Source: Sva-07 sp963715825 (GTDB lineage: Bacteria; Actinomycetota; Acidimicrobiia; Acidimicrobiales; Ilumatobacteraceae). Taken from it: a stretch of 64,000 nucleotides of DNA. Location of the stretch: contig CAVQSI010000007.1 in the NCBI GenBank assembly GCA_963715825.1, positions 1 to 64,000 on the forward strand, read 5' to 3'. Position numbers and translations under genes: made by a program. Of the stretch, positions 19,347 through 32,659 are shown in pieces (within the stretch, counting starts at the first letter, position 1; the number at the start of each line of letters is the position of its first letter). The notes beneath the pieces were generated by a model. It made no database searches. It saw nothing but the letters and a program-made list of their open reading frames with translations, and had not been told where the DNA came from.

Positions 19347-20456
19347 TCAGGCGTCGACGTCGGCCTGCGCGCGTCGCATGCGCAGGAAGCCCTCGACGAA
19401 CTCGTCGATGTCGCCATCGAGGACACCGCTGACGTCGCTGGTCTCGATCTCGGTGCGCAAGTCCTTGACCATCTGGTACGGCTGGAGCACGTAGCTGCGG
19501 ATCTGGCTGCCCCATCCGACCTGCGCCTGCTTGCCGGCGATCGAGTCGAGTTCGGCCGCGCGGTCCTCTTCGGCCTTGGCCGCGATCATGGCGGTGAGGC
19601 GGCCCATCGCCCGCTCGCGGTTCTGGAGCTGGCTGCGTTCTTCCTGCGAGCTGGCCACCAGTCCGGTCGGCTCGTGGATGAGGCGAACGGCCGACGACGT
19701 CTTGTTGATGTGCTGGCCGCCGGCGCCCGATGCACGGAACACCTCCATACGGATGTCGGACTCGTCGATGTCGAGCTCGACGTCTTCGAGCAACGGCCAC
19801 ACCTGCACGGCCGCGAACGAGGTCTGACGGCGTCCCTGGTTGTCGAACGGGCTGATGCGCACCAGCCGATGCGTTCCGCGTTCGGCGGTCATCAGACCAT
19901 AGGCATAGCGGCCAGAAATGGTGACCTCGGCTGACATGATCCCGGCCTCGGCGCCTTCTGACACGTAGTTGAGGCTGATCGTGAAGCCGCGGCGCTCGCA
20001 CCACCGCTCGTACATGCGCAGGAGCATCTCGGAGAAGTCCTGGGCGTCGACGCCGCCGTCCTTCGCGTTGATCTGCATGATGCAGTCGTTGTCGTCGTGT
20101 TCGCCGGTGAACAGGCTGCGCAGCTCGAGCTGGTCGAGCGTGGCACCGATCGCCGTGATCGCCGACTCGATCTCGGGTTCCTGCGATGCGTCGTCCTCGT
20201 CGCGGGCCAGTTCGTGGAGTACCTCGACGTCGCCGAGCTGCTCGGTGAGCGCGTCGAACACGGCGAGATCGTCGCGGATGTTGGCGTACTCGGTGTTCAG
20301 CTTCTTGGCACGGTCCTGATCGTCCCAGAGTGTCGGATCGGAGATCTCGGCTTCGAGCACGGCGAAACGCTCACGGTTGTCAGCGATCGACAGATACGAC
20401 TCCGCTTCGTCGAGGCGTCGTTGGACGTCGCGGAGGTCGGAGGTGAAGTCACGCAT
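19347..20456 (-). CDS. prfB: peptide chain release factor 2
   Basis: A 369-residue class I release factor for UGA and UAA stops. It carries the peptidyl-tRNA hydrolysis motif GGQ (SGAGGQHINKT) and the RF2 codon-recognition tripeptide SPF (VRISPFDNQGRRQTS). The gene is read in a single frame without the internal UGA used for programmed +1 frameshift autoregulation in many other bacteria. It starts MRDFTSDLRDVQRRLDEAE, 21 bp after secA stops. Confidence 0.96.
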   Translation of the reverse strand: MRDFTSDLRDVQRRLDEAESYLSIADNRERFAVLEAEISDPTLWDDQDRAKKLNTEYANIRDDLAVFDALTEQLGDVEVLHELARDEDDASQEPEIESAITAIGATLDQLELRSLFTGEHDDNDCIMQINAKDGGVDAQDFSEMLLRMYERWCERRGFTISLNYVSEGAEAGIMSAEVTISGRYAYGLMTAERGTHRLVRISPFDNQGRRQTSFAAVQVWPLLEDVELDIDESDIRMEVFRASGAGGQHINKTSSAVRLIHEPTGLVASSQEERSQLQNRERAMGRLTAMIAAKAEEDRAAELDSIAGKQAQVGWGSQIRSYVLQPYQMVKDLRTEIETSDVSGVLDGDIDEFVEGFLRMRRAQADVDA

Positions 20457-20477
20457 GGATCGGAGTATGGAGTGCGA

Positions 20478-23282
<2,805 letters not shown>

Positions 23283-23321
23283 GCAGTCGCCCAGCCTACC
23301 GGTGCGGCGCAACCAGACAGG

Positions 23322-23969
23322 TCAGGCGACGAGCGTCGGGCGGGCCGGGGTTCCGCGTCGACGACGAGCCGTCGATGCGCTCCCGGAGGGCGTGGAGGCA
23401 ATCGCGTACAAGGACGGCTCGTCGGCGCCGGCGTGACGCAGCGCAGCGGCCGCAGCTCGCAGGGTTGCCCCGGTCGTGACGACGTCGTCGACGACGATGA
23501 TTCGGCGCCCGTCGAGGCCCGGCCGGGCAACGAACTCGGGGCCGTTGAGCCGCTCGATGCGGCTCCGACCGGTTTGCGCGACCGTGGGTCCGGAGCGCAC
23601 CAGCAGGCGGCGGCACGGCACCCCCAGCTGGCGCGCCACGTGGCGTGCGACGAGTTCACCCTGATCGAAGCCCCGGGAGCGACGACGGGCGTCGCTGGTC
23701 GGCGCCCACGTGACGACGTCGATGTGGCGGTGGTCGCCGTTCGCGACGACGGCGTTCACGACGAGGCCAGCCAGGTGACGGGCGACCTGGCGCCGGTTGC
23801 GGTACTTGAGTCCGAGCACCACGTTTCGGGCGCGGCCGGTGAACGGCAGTGCGGCGTGGACACCGTGAGCGCCGGGCCGCGGGCGCGGCCCGAGCAGGGC
23901 GAATCGGCAGGTGGTGCACACCGCAGCACCCGGGGCGTCGCAGCCGGCACAACGAATCTGGAACATCAT
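23322..23969 (-). CDS. comF: ComF-family phosphoribosyltransferase-like protein
   Basis: A 215-residue protein with N-terminal Cys pairs (CAGC at residues 7-10 and CTTC at 18-21), probably a zinc ribbon, and a phosphoribosyltransferase fold whose PRPP loop reads 'RRIIVVDDVVTTGATL'. In naturally competent bacteria ComF is needed for DNA uptake; in actinobacteria the role is unclear. In other actinobacteria comF is followed by hpf and secA; here no hpf lies between comF and secA. Confidence 0.88.
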   Translation of the reverse strand: MMFQIRCAGCDAPGAAVCTTCRFALLGPRPRPGAHGVHAALPFTGRARNVVLGLKYRNRRQVARHLAGLVVNAVVANGDHRHIDVVTWAPTSDARRRSRGFDQGELVARHVARQLGVPCRRLLVRSGPTVAQTGRSRIERLNGPEFVARPGLDGRRIIVVDDVVTTGATLRAAAAALRHAGADEPSLYAIASTPSGSASTARRRRGTPARPTLVA

Positions 23970-24163
23970 GGATCCCAGTGTGACGAGGGGCTGTCACAGA
24001 GTTCCCGAGGGCCCGGGAACCCTCCGGCGATGAGCGACAGGGCCACCGGTGCCACCGCTCGCTCATCGCAACCCGACGAAACCCTCCGGCGATGAGCCAC
24101 AAGGGCGCCGGCGCCACCGCTCGCTCATCGCAACAGCTGAGGTGCGGTGGCTAGCGTGCCGGG
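23970..24163. other. divergent intergenic region with palindromes
   Basis: The region between comF (minus) and the YczE-like gene (plus). It contains GTTCCCG-AGGGCC-CGGGAAC (24000-24019), a 7-bp dyad close to the comF start, and two 43-bp palindromic units listed separately. No other coding frame is convincing. Confidence 0.6.
24027..24131. repeat. tandem pair of 43-bp palindromic elements (copy A)
   Basis: Unit 1 is 24027-24069 and unit 2 is 24089-24131, separated by 19 bp, period 62. Each starts GCGATGAG and ends CTCATCGC. Unit 1 has 11-bp perfect arms (GCGATGAGCGA / TCGCTCATCGC), unit 2 has 9-bp arms. The interiors differ slightly between units but are otherwise alike (GGCCACCGGTGCCACC versus GGCGCCGGCGCCACC). 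The same architecture recurs at 60319-60423 with a different interior. Confidence 0.9.
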
Positions 24164-24781
24164 GTGAACCGCTTCTGGCCGTCGGACCGACCATTCGAGC
24201 GGATCGGACGCTGCGTGCTCGGACTGGCGATCTTCGGCGTCGGCATCGCCCTGTTGATCGACGCCCACCTGGGTGCAGCGCCGTGGGACGTGTTCCACAC
24301 GGGCGTCGCCGAGCTGACCGGTCTCGCCGTCGGCCAGGTGACGATCATCACCGGCGTGCTCCTTCTGCTGCTGTGGGTCCCGCTCGGCGAGACGATGGGT
24401 CTCGGCACGGTGCTCAACGCCATCGAGATCGGCCTCGTCGTCGACCTCGTGCTCCCGCTGCTCCCCGAACCGGAACTGCTCGTCGCCCGCACGGCGATGA
24501 TGCTCGGCGGCGTCGTCGTGATCGCGATCGGATCAGGGCTCTACATCGGTGCCGGACTCGGCCCGGGCCCGCGCGACGGGCTGATGACCGGGTTCGCGAA
24601 GCGTGGGATCTCGATCCGTTTCGCCCGCACCGCCATCGAACTGACCGTCCTGGTCATCGGCATCGCGCTCGGTGGTGCGATCGGTGTCGGCACCGCCGTG
24701 TTCGCGCTCGGGATCGGCCCGCTGGTGCAGTTCTTCCTGCCGCGCCTGCAGGTCGCCGACCGGCCGACGGTGGCTGCCTGA
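24164..24781 (+). CDS. YczE/YyaS-family integral membrane protein
   Basis: A 205-residue membrane protein with a GTG start and five hydrophobic spans (CVLGLAIFGVGIALLIDAHLG; VGQVTIITGVLLLLLWVPLG; VLNAIEIGLVVDLVLPLL; MMLGGVVVIAIGSGLYIGA; IELTVLVIGIALGGAIGVGT). The motifs 'GAAPWDVFHTG' and 'GLGPGPRDGLMTG' are characteristic of the YczE-like family, whose transport function is not established. It is monocistronic, facing away from comF. Confidence 0.85.
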   Translation: MNRFWPSDRPFERIGRCVLGLAIFGVGIALLIDAHLGAAPWDVFHTGVAELTGLAVGQVTIITGVLLLLLWVPLGETMGLGTVLNAIEIGLVVDLVLPLLPEPELLVARTAMMLGGVVVIAIGSGLYIGAGLGPGPRDGLMTGFAKRGISIRFARTAIELTVLVIGIALGGAIGVGTAVFALGIGPLVQFFLPRLQVADRPTVAA

Positions 24782-24796
24782 CGAACCGGGATCAGC

Positions 24797-25813
24797 TCAG
24801 AGCGACGAGCCGCGGAAGGCGCTGCGGCGCTGGAAGAAGTCGCCGACCTGGTTCAGTGCCAGCACGGTCAACGTCAAGATCATCGAGGGGTACAGGATCT
24901 GGCCGAAGTTGATCTTGATGTCGCGTCGTGCCTGGTTGATCATGTTGCCCCACGACGACTGCGGCAGCTGCACGCTGAGGCCGAGGAACGACAGCGAGCC
25001 CTCGACCACCACGACGGCGGCAGCGGCGACCATCGCGTAGGCGAGCAGCGTCGGCATCACGTTCGGGATGATCTCGCGCCGCAGGATCGTCCATCGTTTC
25101 GTCCCGATGGCCTGCGCGGCCAGCACGAACTCTCGGTTCGAGATGGCCAGGCTGTTGGCACGCGACACCCGGGTGTAGGCCGGAATCGAGAGGAGCCCGA
25201 TCACGAAGCTGATCACGAACAGGTCGCGCACTTCGAAGATCGAGATGAGCGCCAGCAGCAGCACCAGGGCCGGGAAAGCGAGCAGCACGTCGATCATCGC
25301 CATCATGGCGGTTTCGGTCTTGCCGCGGACGTAGCCGACGAGCGAACCGATGAGCCCGCCGACGAGGACGCCGCACACCACCGACACGACCGCGACGGTG
25401 ACGCTGACGTAGGCGCCGTGCATGGCGCGTGAGAACGAGTCGCGGGCGAGTGCGTCGGTGCCGAGCGGGTGCGCCCACGACGGCGACTCGAGCGGCTCAC
25501 CCGTGCCGAACTCGCCGGTGGCCGGGTTGAAACCGTTCAACTGCAGGTTCGGGTCGGCCAGCGGGAGCGAGCCGTTGAAGACTCGGGCGTCGAGCTGCGC
25601 GTAGATCGCCGAGAACAGCACGAACAGCAGCCACAGTGTCCCGAGCTTCACGAGGAACGGCATCTCCTTGAAGATGCCCCACGGAGACTTGCGCTTCTGC
25701 TTGACGCCGTCTGGTGCCACGAAGACGTCGACCTGCTGCACCAGCGGGGAGCCGGCGATGGTCGCCGTGGTGTCGTGCGGGTCGAAGTTGGTTTCGGTCG
25801 TAGCCATGGTCAC
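24797..25813 (-). CDS. peptide ABC transporter permease (DppC/OppC-like)
   Basis: A 338-residue inner-membrane permease with an N-terminal OppC-type extension, one helix (VKLGTLWLLFVLFSAIYAQL), a periplasmic loop ending 'HPLGTDALARDSFSRAMHGAYVS', and five more helices. The EAA motif contacting the ATPase is in 'EFVLAAQAIGTKRWTILRREIIPNVMP'. The start is the ATG at 25813 or at 25807 (MTMATT or MATT). Its start overlaps the stop of the partner permease. It is the last gene of the five-gene importer operon. Confidence 0.93.
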   Translation of the reverse strand: MTMATTETNFDPHDTTATIAGSPLVQQVDVFVAPDGVKQKRKSPWGIFKEMPFLVKLGTLWLLFVLFSAIYAQLDARVFNGSLPLADPNLQLNGFNPATGEFGTGEPLESPSWAHPLGTDALARDSFSRAMHGAYVSVTVAVVSVVCGVLVGGLIGSLVGYVRGKTETAMMAMIDVLLAFPALVLLLALISIFEVRDLFVISFVIGLLSIPAYTRVSRANSLAISNREFVLAAQAIGTKRWTILRREIIPNVMPTLLAYAMVAAAAVVVVEGSLSFLGLSVQLPQSSWGNMINQARRDIKINFGQILYPSMILTLTVLALNQVGDFFQRRSAFRGSSL

Positions 25814-26757
25814 TTCCTCCGAATTCGCGGGTCGAGGACGGCGTAGAGCAGGTCGACGATGGTGTTGATGATGACGAACATCGCCGCGATGAACACGGTG
25901 ATGCCTTGGATCACGAGGATGTCGCGGCCGTTGATGGCGGCAATCAGGGAGAACCCGAGCCCGGGGATTGCGAACAGCGATTCGATGATGACGGTGCCAC
26001 CGAGCAGCGCACCGAAGCTGATGCCGACGATGGTCATCAAGCTGAGCGAGCTCGGCCGGAGTGCGTGGCGGAACAGGATGTAGCGATCGCTGAGGCCCTT
26101 CGCGCGGGCCGAGAGGATGTAGTTCTCGCGGAGCGTTGCCATCATGTCGGATCGCACGAGGCGAGAGAACAGTGCCATCTGCGCGAGTGCCAGCGACATC
26201 GCCGGCAGGATCGCCGTCTTCAGGTTGTCACCGACTCCGTCGCTGAGACGGCTCCAGTTCGAGGCGGGGAGCCAGCCGAGCTGGACCGCGAAGAGCCAGA
26301 TGAGAAAGATGCCGAAGACGAAGTTGGGGATCGACAGCGCGACCTGGACCGCCGCCGAGGTGGTCGTGTCGGCCCATTTGCCCTGCTTGTACGCGCCCAA
26401 CACCCCCACGGGGATGGCGACGACCACGGCGATGAAGATCGACATGAAGGCGAGCTGAGCCGTCACGGGGAGCCGGGATTGAATCGTGTCGCTGACCGGC
26501 TGGTCGGTGACATAGGAGGTGCCGAGGTCGCCGGTGGCGGCGTCGCCCAGCCAGGAGAAGTAGCGGACCAGGAACGGATCGTCGAGGTTCAGGTCCTCGC
26601 GGATCTGCTCCTCGATCCCCTCGGCCCGGGGACCCGTGCCGAGGATGGTGTCCACCGGGTCTCCGGGGAGCAGCGCGACCATCAGGAAGGTCAAGAACGT
26701 GACCGCAAACAACGTTGCGATCAATCGCAAGAGAACGAATGCGATGGTCTTGGCCAT
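25810..26757 (-). CDS. peptide ABC transporter permease (DppB/OppB-like)
   Basis: A 315-residue permease starting MAKTIAFVLLRLIATLFAVTFLTFLMV. It has the DppB pattern: first helix, 'LPGDPVD', the 'LGTSYVTDQPVSDTIQSRLPVT' segment, and EAA loop 'NYILSARAKGLSDRYILFRHALRPSSL', ending DPRIRRK. It overlaps the DppC-like gene by 4 bp (ATGA) and follows the substrate-binding protein gene by 70 bp. Confidence 0.93.
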   Translation of the reverse strand: MAKTIAFVLLRLIATLFAVTFLTFLMVALLPGDPVDTILGTGPRAEGIEEQIREDLNLDDPFLVRYFSWLGDAATGDLGTSYVTDQPVSDTIQSRLPVTAQLAFMSIFIAVVVAIPVGVLGAYKQGKWADTTTSAAVQVALSIPNFVFGIFLIWLFAVQLGWLPASNWSRLSDGVGDNLKTAILPAMSLALAQMALFSRLVRSDMMATLRENYILSARAKGLSDRYILFRHALRPSSLSLMTIVGISFGALLGGTVIIESLFAIPGLGFSLIAAINGRDILVIQGITVFIAAMFVIINTIVDLLYAVLDPRIRRK

Positions 26758-26827
26758 GATGATCGGTACTGCTCCCCGGAGTCGGTGTGTTCAGGAGGTT
26801 GTCAGTGAATGGTCAGTGATCGTTGGA

Positions 26828-28606
26828 TCACTCGGCGATGAAGACCTGGAACCAGCGGGCCTGTGCCTCGGGTGCGATACCCGAGCCGAGCGTCCCGTCG
26901 GGGAAGGTCCAGGAGTTGAAGCCCTTGACGTCCGGATCCTTGGCGATCATGACCGCCGTGCCACCGGAGTACCAGGTCAGACCTTCGTTGTTGATCTTGG
27001 TCATGATCTGGCTGTAGAGCTGCTTGCGGGTCTCGAAGTCGTCGGTGGCGCTCGCCTCGGCGGCCCATGCCTGCATCTCCGGGTCGTCGAAGTTCGTGAA
27101 GTTGCCGATCGACTCGGCCTTCGGCGCCACGAACGGGTTGACGGCCACCGACGGATCGTTCTCGGTGCCCCAGCGCCAGCAGTGTGCAGCGTGCACGTCG
27201 CTGACGGCGTTGTTGATGTGGGTCGCCTGGTCGAACTGGGTCAGCGTGACGTTGACGAGTTCAGAACCGGTCCACACCTGCTCGGCCACCTGCATCGCAG
27301 CGATGAGGGTGGGGTCGGGCGGGCAGGAGAGCTCGACGTCGATCTTCTCGCCGGGCGCCTTGCCGTCGGAGCGGGCCGGGTCGTCGACGTACTCCTGCAG
27401 CAGGGCCTTGCCGGCTTCGAAGTCGAACTTCTTGTAGGCGTCTTCGGCTTCCTGGGTCCACCAGGGGCTGTCGGACGAGAAGAACTGCGACGTCGGCAGG
27501 GAGATGCCGGCGCCACCGAGTGCCTCGATGACGTTCTCCTGGTTGTTCATGTAGATCAGGCCGGTGCGGACACGAGCGTCGTCGAACGGCACCTGCTCGG
27601 TGTTGAACATGCCACCACCGGTGCTGTTGCCCTGGAACTCGATCAGCTCGATGCCGTCGGCTTCACGGGCGTCGCGGATCGTGCCCTGGCGCAACGACTG
27701 TGCGGCGTTGGTCGTGCCCGACAGCAGTGCGTCGAGACGCGTGCCCTCGTCGGGGATCGGCCGGAACGAGATCGAGTCGAGGAACGGCAGCTGGTTGCCG
27801 AGGGTGTCGGTGTACCAGTAGTCAGGGTTGCGCTCGACGATGGTCTCGTTGTCCTGGTCACGGTTGGAGATCACGAACGGGCCGGTGCCGATCGGGGCGG
27901 TGCTGTAGCCCACCGGGTCAGCAGCAGCCGCGGCCGGGTCGAACACGAACCCGATCGGAGCGGTCGCCAGCGCACCCGGGAACGCGACGTTCGGTGCACT
28001 CAGGGTGTACTCGACCGTGAGATCGTCGATGGCAGCGACGCCTTCGAGGTTCGCGCCCGTGATGCCCGACTGGCCGGCGGCACCCGCCAGCTGGAGCGGG
28101 AACATGTCGGCGATGGTCTGCGCGGTGAGCGGCGTACCGTTGTGGAACGTCACGTCGGGACGCAGTGTCATCGTCCACACCGTGAAGTCCTCGTTCGACT
28201 CGATGCTCTCGGCCAGGAACGGCTCGTAGGTGCCCTCGGCGGTCTGGTCGGTCAGCGGGTCGTAGATCGACCGCATGATCGTGTAGCACGGCGACGAGCA
28301 GCTGTCCTCCCACGGGCGCAGGCCCGTGGCGTCGGCCTCGAGGCCGATCGTGACGGTGCCGCCGTAGACCGCTTCCGCGTCCTCAGGTGCCACCGAGGTG
28401 TCGACGTCGGGCACCGTTGCCGGAGCGGCGTCTTCGCCGTCGTCGCCGCCCTCGGTCGTTTCGGTTTCGGTCTCGGTCGCTTCCGTCGACTCGGTCTCGG
28501 TGTCGGTGCCGGTGTCGGTGGAGCTGTCGTCGCTCCCGCACGATGCCGCCACGAACGCCAGGACCAACGGAATGGCGAGCGCTGTTACTACTCGTCGCTG
28601 TCGCAT
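26828..28606 (-). CDS. peptide ABC transporter substrate-binding lipoprotein
   Basis: A 592-residue SBP_bac_5-type (OppA/DppA) receptor. The signal peptide ends in lipobox AASC with Cys23, followed by an acidic Thr/Glu/Asp linker to about residue 75 (many TETE and DTGTDTE repeats). The mature domain begins VYGGTVTIGLEADATGLRPWED and includes 'TFHNGTPLTAQTIADMF' and 'APIGTGPFVISNRDQDNETIVERNPDYW'. It is preceded by a strong ribosome-binding site (GGGGGAA). The ligand is probably an oligopeptide, but the family also takes other solutes. Confidence 0.92.
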   Translation of the reverse strand: MRQRRVVTALAIPLVLAFVAASCGSDDSSTDTGTDTETESTEATETETETTEGGDDGEDAAPATVPDVDTSVAPEDAEAVYGGTVTIGLEADATGLRPWEDSCSSPCYTIMRSIYDPLTDQTAEGTYEPFLAESIESNEDFTVWTMTLRPDVTFHNGTPLTAQTIADMFPLQLAGAAGQSGITGANLEGVAAIDDLTVEYTLSAPNVAFPGALATAPIGFVFDPAAAAADPVGYSTAPIGTGPFVISNRDQDNETIVERNPDYWYTDTLGNQLPFLDSISFRPIPDEGTRLDALLSGTTNAAQSLRQGTIRDAREADGIELIEFQGNSTGGGMFNTEQVPFDDARVRTGLIYMNNQENVIEALGGAGISLPTSQFFSSDSPWWTQEAEDAYKKFDFEAGKALLQEYVDDPARSDGKAPGEKIDVELSCPPDPTLIAAMQVAEQVWTGSELVNVTLTQFDQATHINNAVSDVHAAHCWRWGTENDPSVAVNPFVAPKAESIGNFTNFDDPEMQAWAAEASATDDFETRKQLYSQIMTKINNEGLTWYSGGTAVMIAKDPDVKGFNSWTFPDGTLGSGIAPEAQARWFQVFIAE

Positions 28607-28762
28607 GGTTCCCCCATCAGGATGGATTGTGGTTGTAGTTGAGAATTCGAGTCGATCACGATGCCGACGCAGCGGTGCAGAATTCCACCCCACGAACGCC
28701 CCCTCCCACCCGGTCGACTCCCCCGAGCGAGAACATCGATTGTTTACCACACATGACCGATG
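28607..28762 (-). other. intergenic leader of the substrate-binding protein gene
   Basis: A 156-bp gap inside the importer operon, between the second ATPase and the receptor gene. It is the most AT-rich stretch nearby (28735-28760) and may hold an internal promoter: GTGACA and TAAACA on the minus strand are a weak -35/-10 candidate about 18 bp apart. No gene is seen. Confidence 0.3.
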
Positions 28763-29833
28763 TCACACAGTCGGAGCGTCACCTGTCTGAGGCGCCCCGA
28801 TGGACACGGCGGTTGCGGTGGTCTGGTCGTCGTCCCACGGCTCGATCAGCGGGTGGTGACACGCCACGTAGTGGTCCTCGCCGACTCGGCGCATCTGCGG
28901 TTCTTCGGCGGCACACACCTCGTCGGCGAACGGACAGCGGGTCCGGAAACGACAACCCGACGGAGGTGAGATCGGCGACGGGAGTTCGCCTTCGATCACC
29001 CGGATGGCATCGACATCGACATCGGGGTCCGGTACTGGACTCGAGCCCAGCAGCAGCTCGGTGTACGGATGAGCCGGGCGGGCGTACAGCTCGTCGGCCT
29101 CGGAGATCTCGCACATCTTGCCGAGGTACATCACCGCCACGCGGTCGCTGATGTTCTTGACGACGGCGAGGTCGTGCGCGATGAACACCAGGGTGAGTCC
29201 GTGCTCGGTCTTGAGGTCGTCGAGGAGGTTGAGGATCTGCGCCTGGATCGACACGTCGAGCGCCGACACCGGCTCGTCGCAGATGATGAGCTGCGGCTCC
29301 ATCACGAGTGCCCGGGCGATCGAGATGCGCTGGCACTGGCCACCGGAGAACTCGTGCGGTCGCTTGTAACGCGCCGGGCCGGGGTCGACGCCGACCTGGT
29401 CGAGGATGCGGGCAACGATCTGCCACTGCTCGTCTTTGTTCTTCGGTCCCCACACGTTGAGGGGCTCGGCGACGACCTCACCGATCGTGCGACGCGGATT
29501 GAGCGACGAGATCGGGTCCTGGAAGATCATCTGCAACTGCGTCCGCCGCTGACGCATCGTCTTCTCGTCGAGGCTCGCGAGGTCTTCACCGTCGAGCACC
29601 ACCGAACCACTGGTCGGCTTGGGGAGCCGGAGCAGGGCCCGACCGGTGGTGGACTTCCCGCAGCCGGACTCGCCGACGAGACCGAGAGTTTCGCCCGGCG
29701 CGATGTCGAAACTGATGCCGCTGACGGCCTTGACCGTGCGGTTCCTACCCGCAGGGAACTCGACGACGAGATTGCTCACCTGGAGCAGCACCTCGTCGGC
29801 GGGGCGAAGGTGCGCGGTACCCGAGCCGGCCAT
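28763..29833 (-). CDS. peptide ABC transporter ATP-binding protein (DppF/OppF-like)
   Basis: A 356-residue ATPase starting MAGSGTAHLRPADEVLLQVSNLVVEF. Walker A is GESGCGKS, the signature FSGGQCQRISIARAL, Walker B LIICDEPVSALDVS, and the C-terminal peptide-transporter domain has the cysteine cluster 'GCRFRTRCPFADEVCAAEEP' that may bind an Fe-S cluster in this family. It overlaps the upstream ATPase gene by one base (TGATG). Confidence 0.93.
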   Translation of the reverse strand: MAGSGTAHLRPADEVLLQVSNLVVEFPAGRNRTVKAVSGISFDIAPGETLGLVGESGCGKSTTGRALLRLPKPTSGSVVLDGEDLASLDEKTMRQRRTQLQMIFQDPISSLNPRRTIGEVVAEPLNVWGPKNKDEQWQIVARILDQVGVDPGPARYKRPHEFSGGQCQRISIARALVMEPQLIICDEPVSALDVSIQAQILNLLDDLKTEHGLTLVFIAHDLAVVKNISDRVAVMYLGKMCEISEADELYARPAHPYTELLLGSSPVPDPDVDVDAIRVIEGELPSPISPPSGCRFRTRCPFADEVCAAEEPQMRRVGEDHYVACHHPLIEPWDDDQTTATAVSIGAPQTGDAPTV

Positions 29834-30957
29834 CAGCCCACCACCTCTTCGCTCGCACGAAGCTTGCCCACTGCAGCCAGCGCCGGCGGGTACTCGGCGT
29901 CGATGTTGGACTGCAGCGCTGCCTCGCCCTCGGGCGTGCCGACGGGGAAGTGGCAGGCAAAGACGTGGTCGGGGGAATCGATCCAACGCAACACGGGCTC
30001 CTCGGTACGGCAGATGTCCTGCGCGTACGCGCAGCGGGGGGAGAACTTGCATCCGGGTGGCGGCTGGATCAGGTTCGGTGGCCGACCGGGGATGGCGTTG
30101 AGCCGGGTGTGCTTGGGCTGGGTGACCTTGGGGATCGACCACAGCAGACCCTGGGTGTAGGGGTGCCGGAGCTCGCTGAACAGCTTGGCCGTCGGTGCCT
30201 TCTCGACGGCCTTGCCGGCGTACATCACCATGATCTCGTCGGTGCGCCCGGCGACCACGCCGAGGTCGTGGGTGACCAGGATCATCGCCATGGCGCGATC
30301 GCTCTGCTGCTCGCGCAACAAGTTGAGGATCTGGTGCTGCACGGTCACGTCGAGCGCCGTGGTCGGCTCGTCGGCGAACAACATCCGGGGGCCGCAGGCG
30401 AGGGCGATCGCGATGCACACGCGCTGGCGCATGCCACCCGACATCTGGTGCGGGTACACGTCGAGACGCTTCTCGGCCTCGGGGATGTGCACCGACTTGA
30501 GCAGCGCGACGGCGACCTCCTCGCTCTCCTTCTTGCCCATGTCGAGGTGGTAGCGCACGTGTTCGGTGAGCTGCCGACCGATGGTGACCACCGGGTTGAG
30601 CGAGGTCATCGGGTCCTGGAAGACCATCGCCATCTCGGCGCCCCACAGCGCCTTCTTCTGCTTGGGCGACTTGCCGATCAGTTCCTCGCCGGCGTACTGC
30701 ACCGAACCGGTGGTGTGCGCGTTCGCCGTGGTGTTGAGTCCCATGATCGACCGCGACAGCACCGTCTTGCCGGATCCCGACTCGCCGACGACGCCGAGCG
30801 TGCGGCCGCGAGAGAGCGAGAACGACACACCGTCGACGGCGCGAACCGACCCGGCTGCGACGTCGAAGTGCGTCTTCAGGTCGTCGACGACCAGTAGCGA
30901 CTGGCCGTCGTCGACGTGTCGTGCAGGTGCTCGCCCGACGCGGATCTCGTTTGCCAT
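29833..30957 (-). CDS. peptide ABC transporter ATP-binding protein (DppD/OppD-like)
   Basis: A 374-residue ATPase, first gene of the importer operon, starting MANEIRVGRAPARH after the ribosome-binding site AAGGGGAAGC. Walker A is GESGSGKT, signature MSGGMRQRVCIAIAL, Walker B LFADEPTTALDVT, and the C-terminal cysteine block is 'GCKFSPRCAYAQDIC'. It forms a heterodimer with the OppF-like subunit, energising the two permeases. Confidence 0.93.
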   Translation of the reverse strand: MANEIRVGRAPARHVDDGQSLLVVDDLKTHFDVAAGSVRAVDGVSFSLSRGRTLGVVGESGSGKTVLSRSIMGLNTTANAHTTGSVQYAGEELIGKSPKQKKALWGAEMAMVFQDPMTSLNPVVTIGRQLTEHVRYHLDMGKKESEEVAVALLKSVHIPEAEKRLDVYPHQMSGGMRQRVCIAIALACGPRMLFADEPTTALDVTVQHQILNLLREQQSDRAMAMILVTHDLGVVAGRTDEIMVMYAGKAVEKAPTAKLFSELRHPYTQGLLWSIPKVTQPKHTRLNAIPGRPPNLIQPPPGCKFSPRCAYAQDICRTEEPVLRWIDSPDHVFACHFPVGTPEGEAALQSNIDAEYPPALAAVGKLRASEEVVG

Positions 30958-31030
30958 GCTTCCCCTTTTCACCAGTGCCGTGGTCCCGTGCCACAAGTGG
31001 CGGGCGTCACACTAGGCGAGGGGTCACCTG

Positions 31031-31042
31031 GAGTTCGAACTC
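31031..31042. promoter_or_regulatory. 12-bp palindrome upstream of the peptide importer operon
   Basis: GAGTTCGAACTC, a perfect palindrome lying between the ahcY stop (31057) and the operon start (30957), about 75 bp upstream of the first start codon. It is a candidate operator. It was also considered as the TpsiC arm of a tRNA and rejected. Confidence 0.35.
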
Positions 31043-31056
31043 TCCGGCCCGACCAG

Positions 31057-32547
<1,491 letters not shown>

Positions 32548-32659
32548 GAGAGCCTCCGTGGTTCGGGAATGTACGAACCGGGCAGGGGCCTTCAGGCACC
32601 GATCGAATCAGCCCGGCGATTCGGTCCGGTCAGCCTATCGGGCCAGCGAACGGGCTCAG
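32548..32659 (-). other. ahcY leader
   Basis: The 112-bp gap upstream of ahcY holds its promoter and leader. A short hairpin (GGTTCG...CGAACC) lies about 15 bp before the ribosome-binding site. No match to the SAH riboswitch core was seen. Confidence 0.3.

Noticed and set aside
19347..20456. Programmed frameshift in prfB
   Set aside because: The gene is continuous in a single frame without an early UGA.
31018..31056. tRNA-like 3' end (GGAGTTCGAACTC...CCCGACCA)
   Set aside because: The candidate TpsiC arm does not pair with correct loop length, and no D or anticodon arm is found upstream on either strand.
32548..32640. SAH or SAM riboswitch upstream of ahcY
   Set aside because: The leader has a short hairpin but not the SAH-riboswitch core as I know it; a covariance search would decide.
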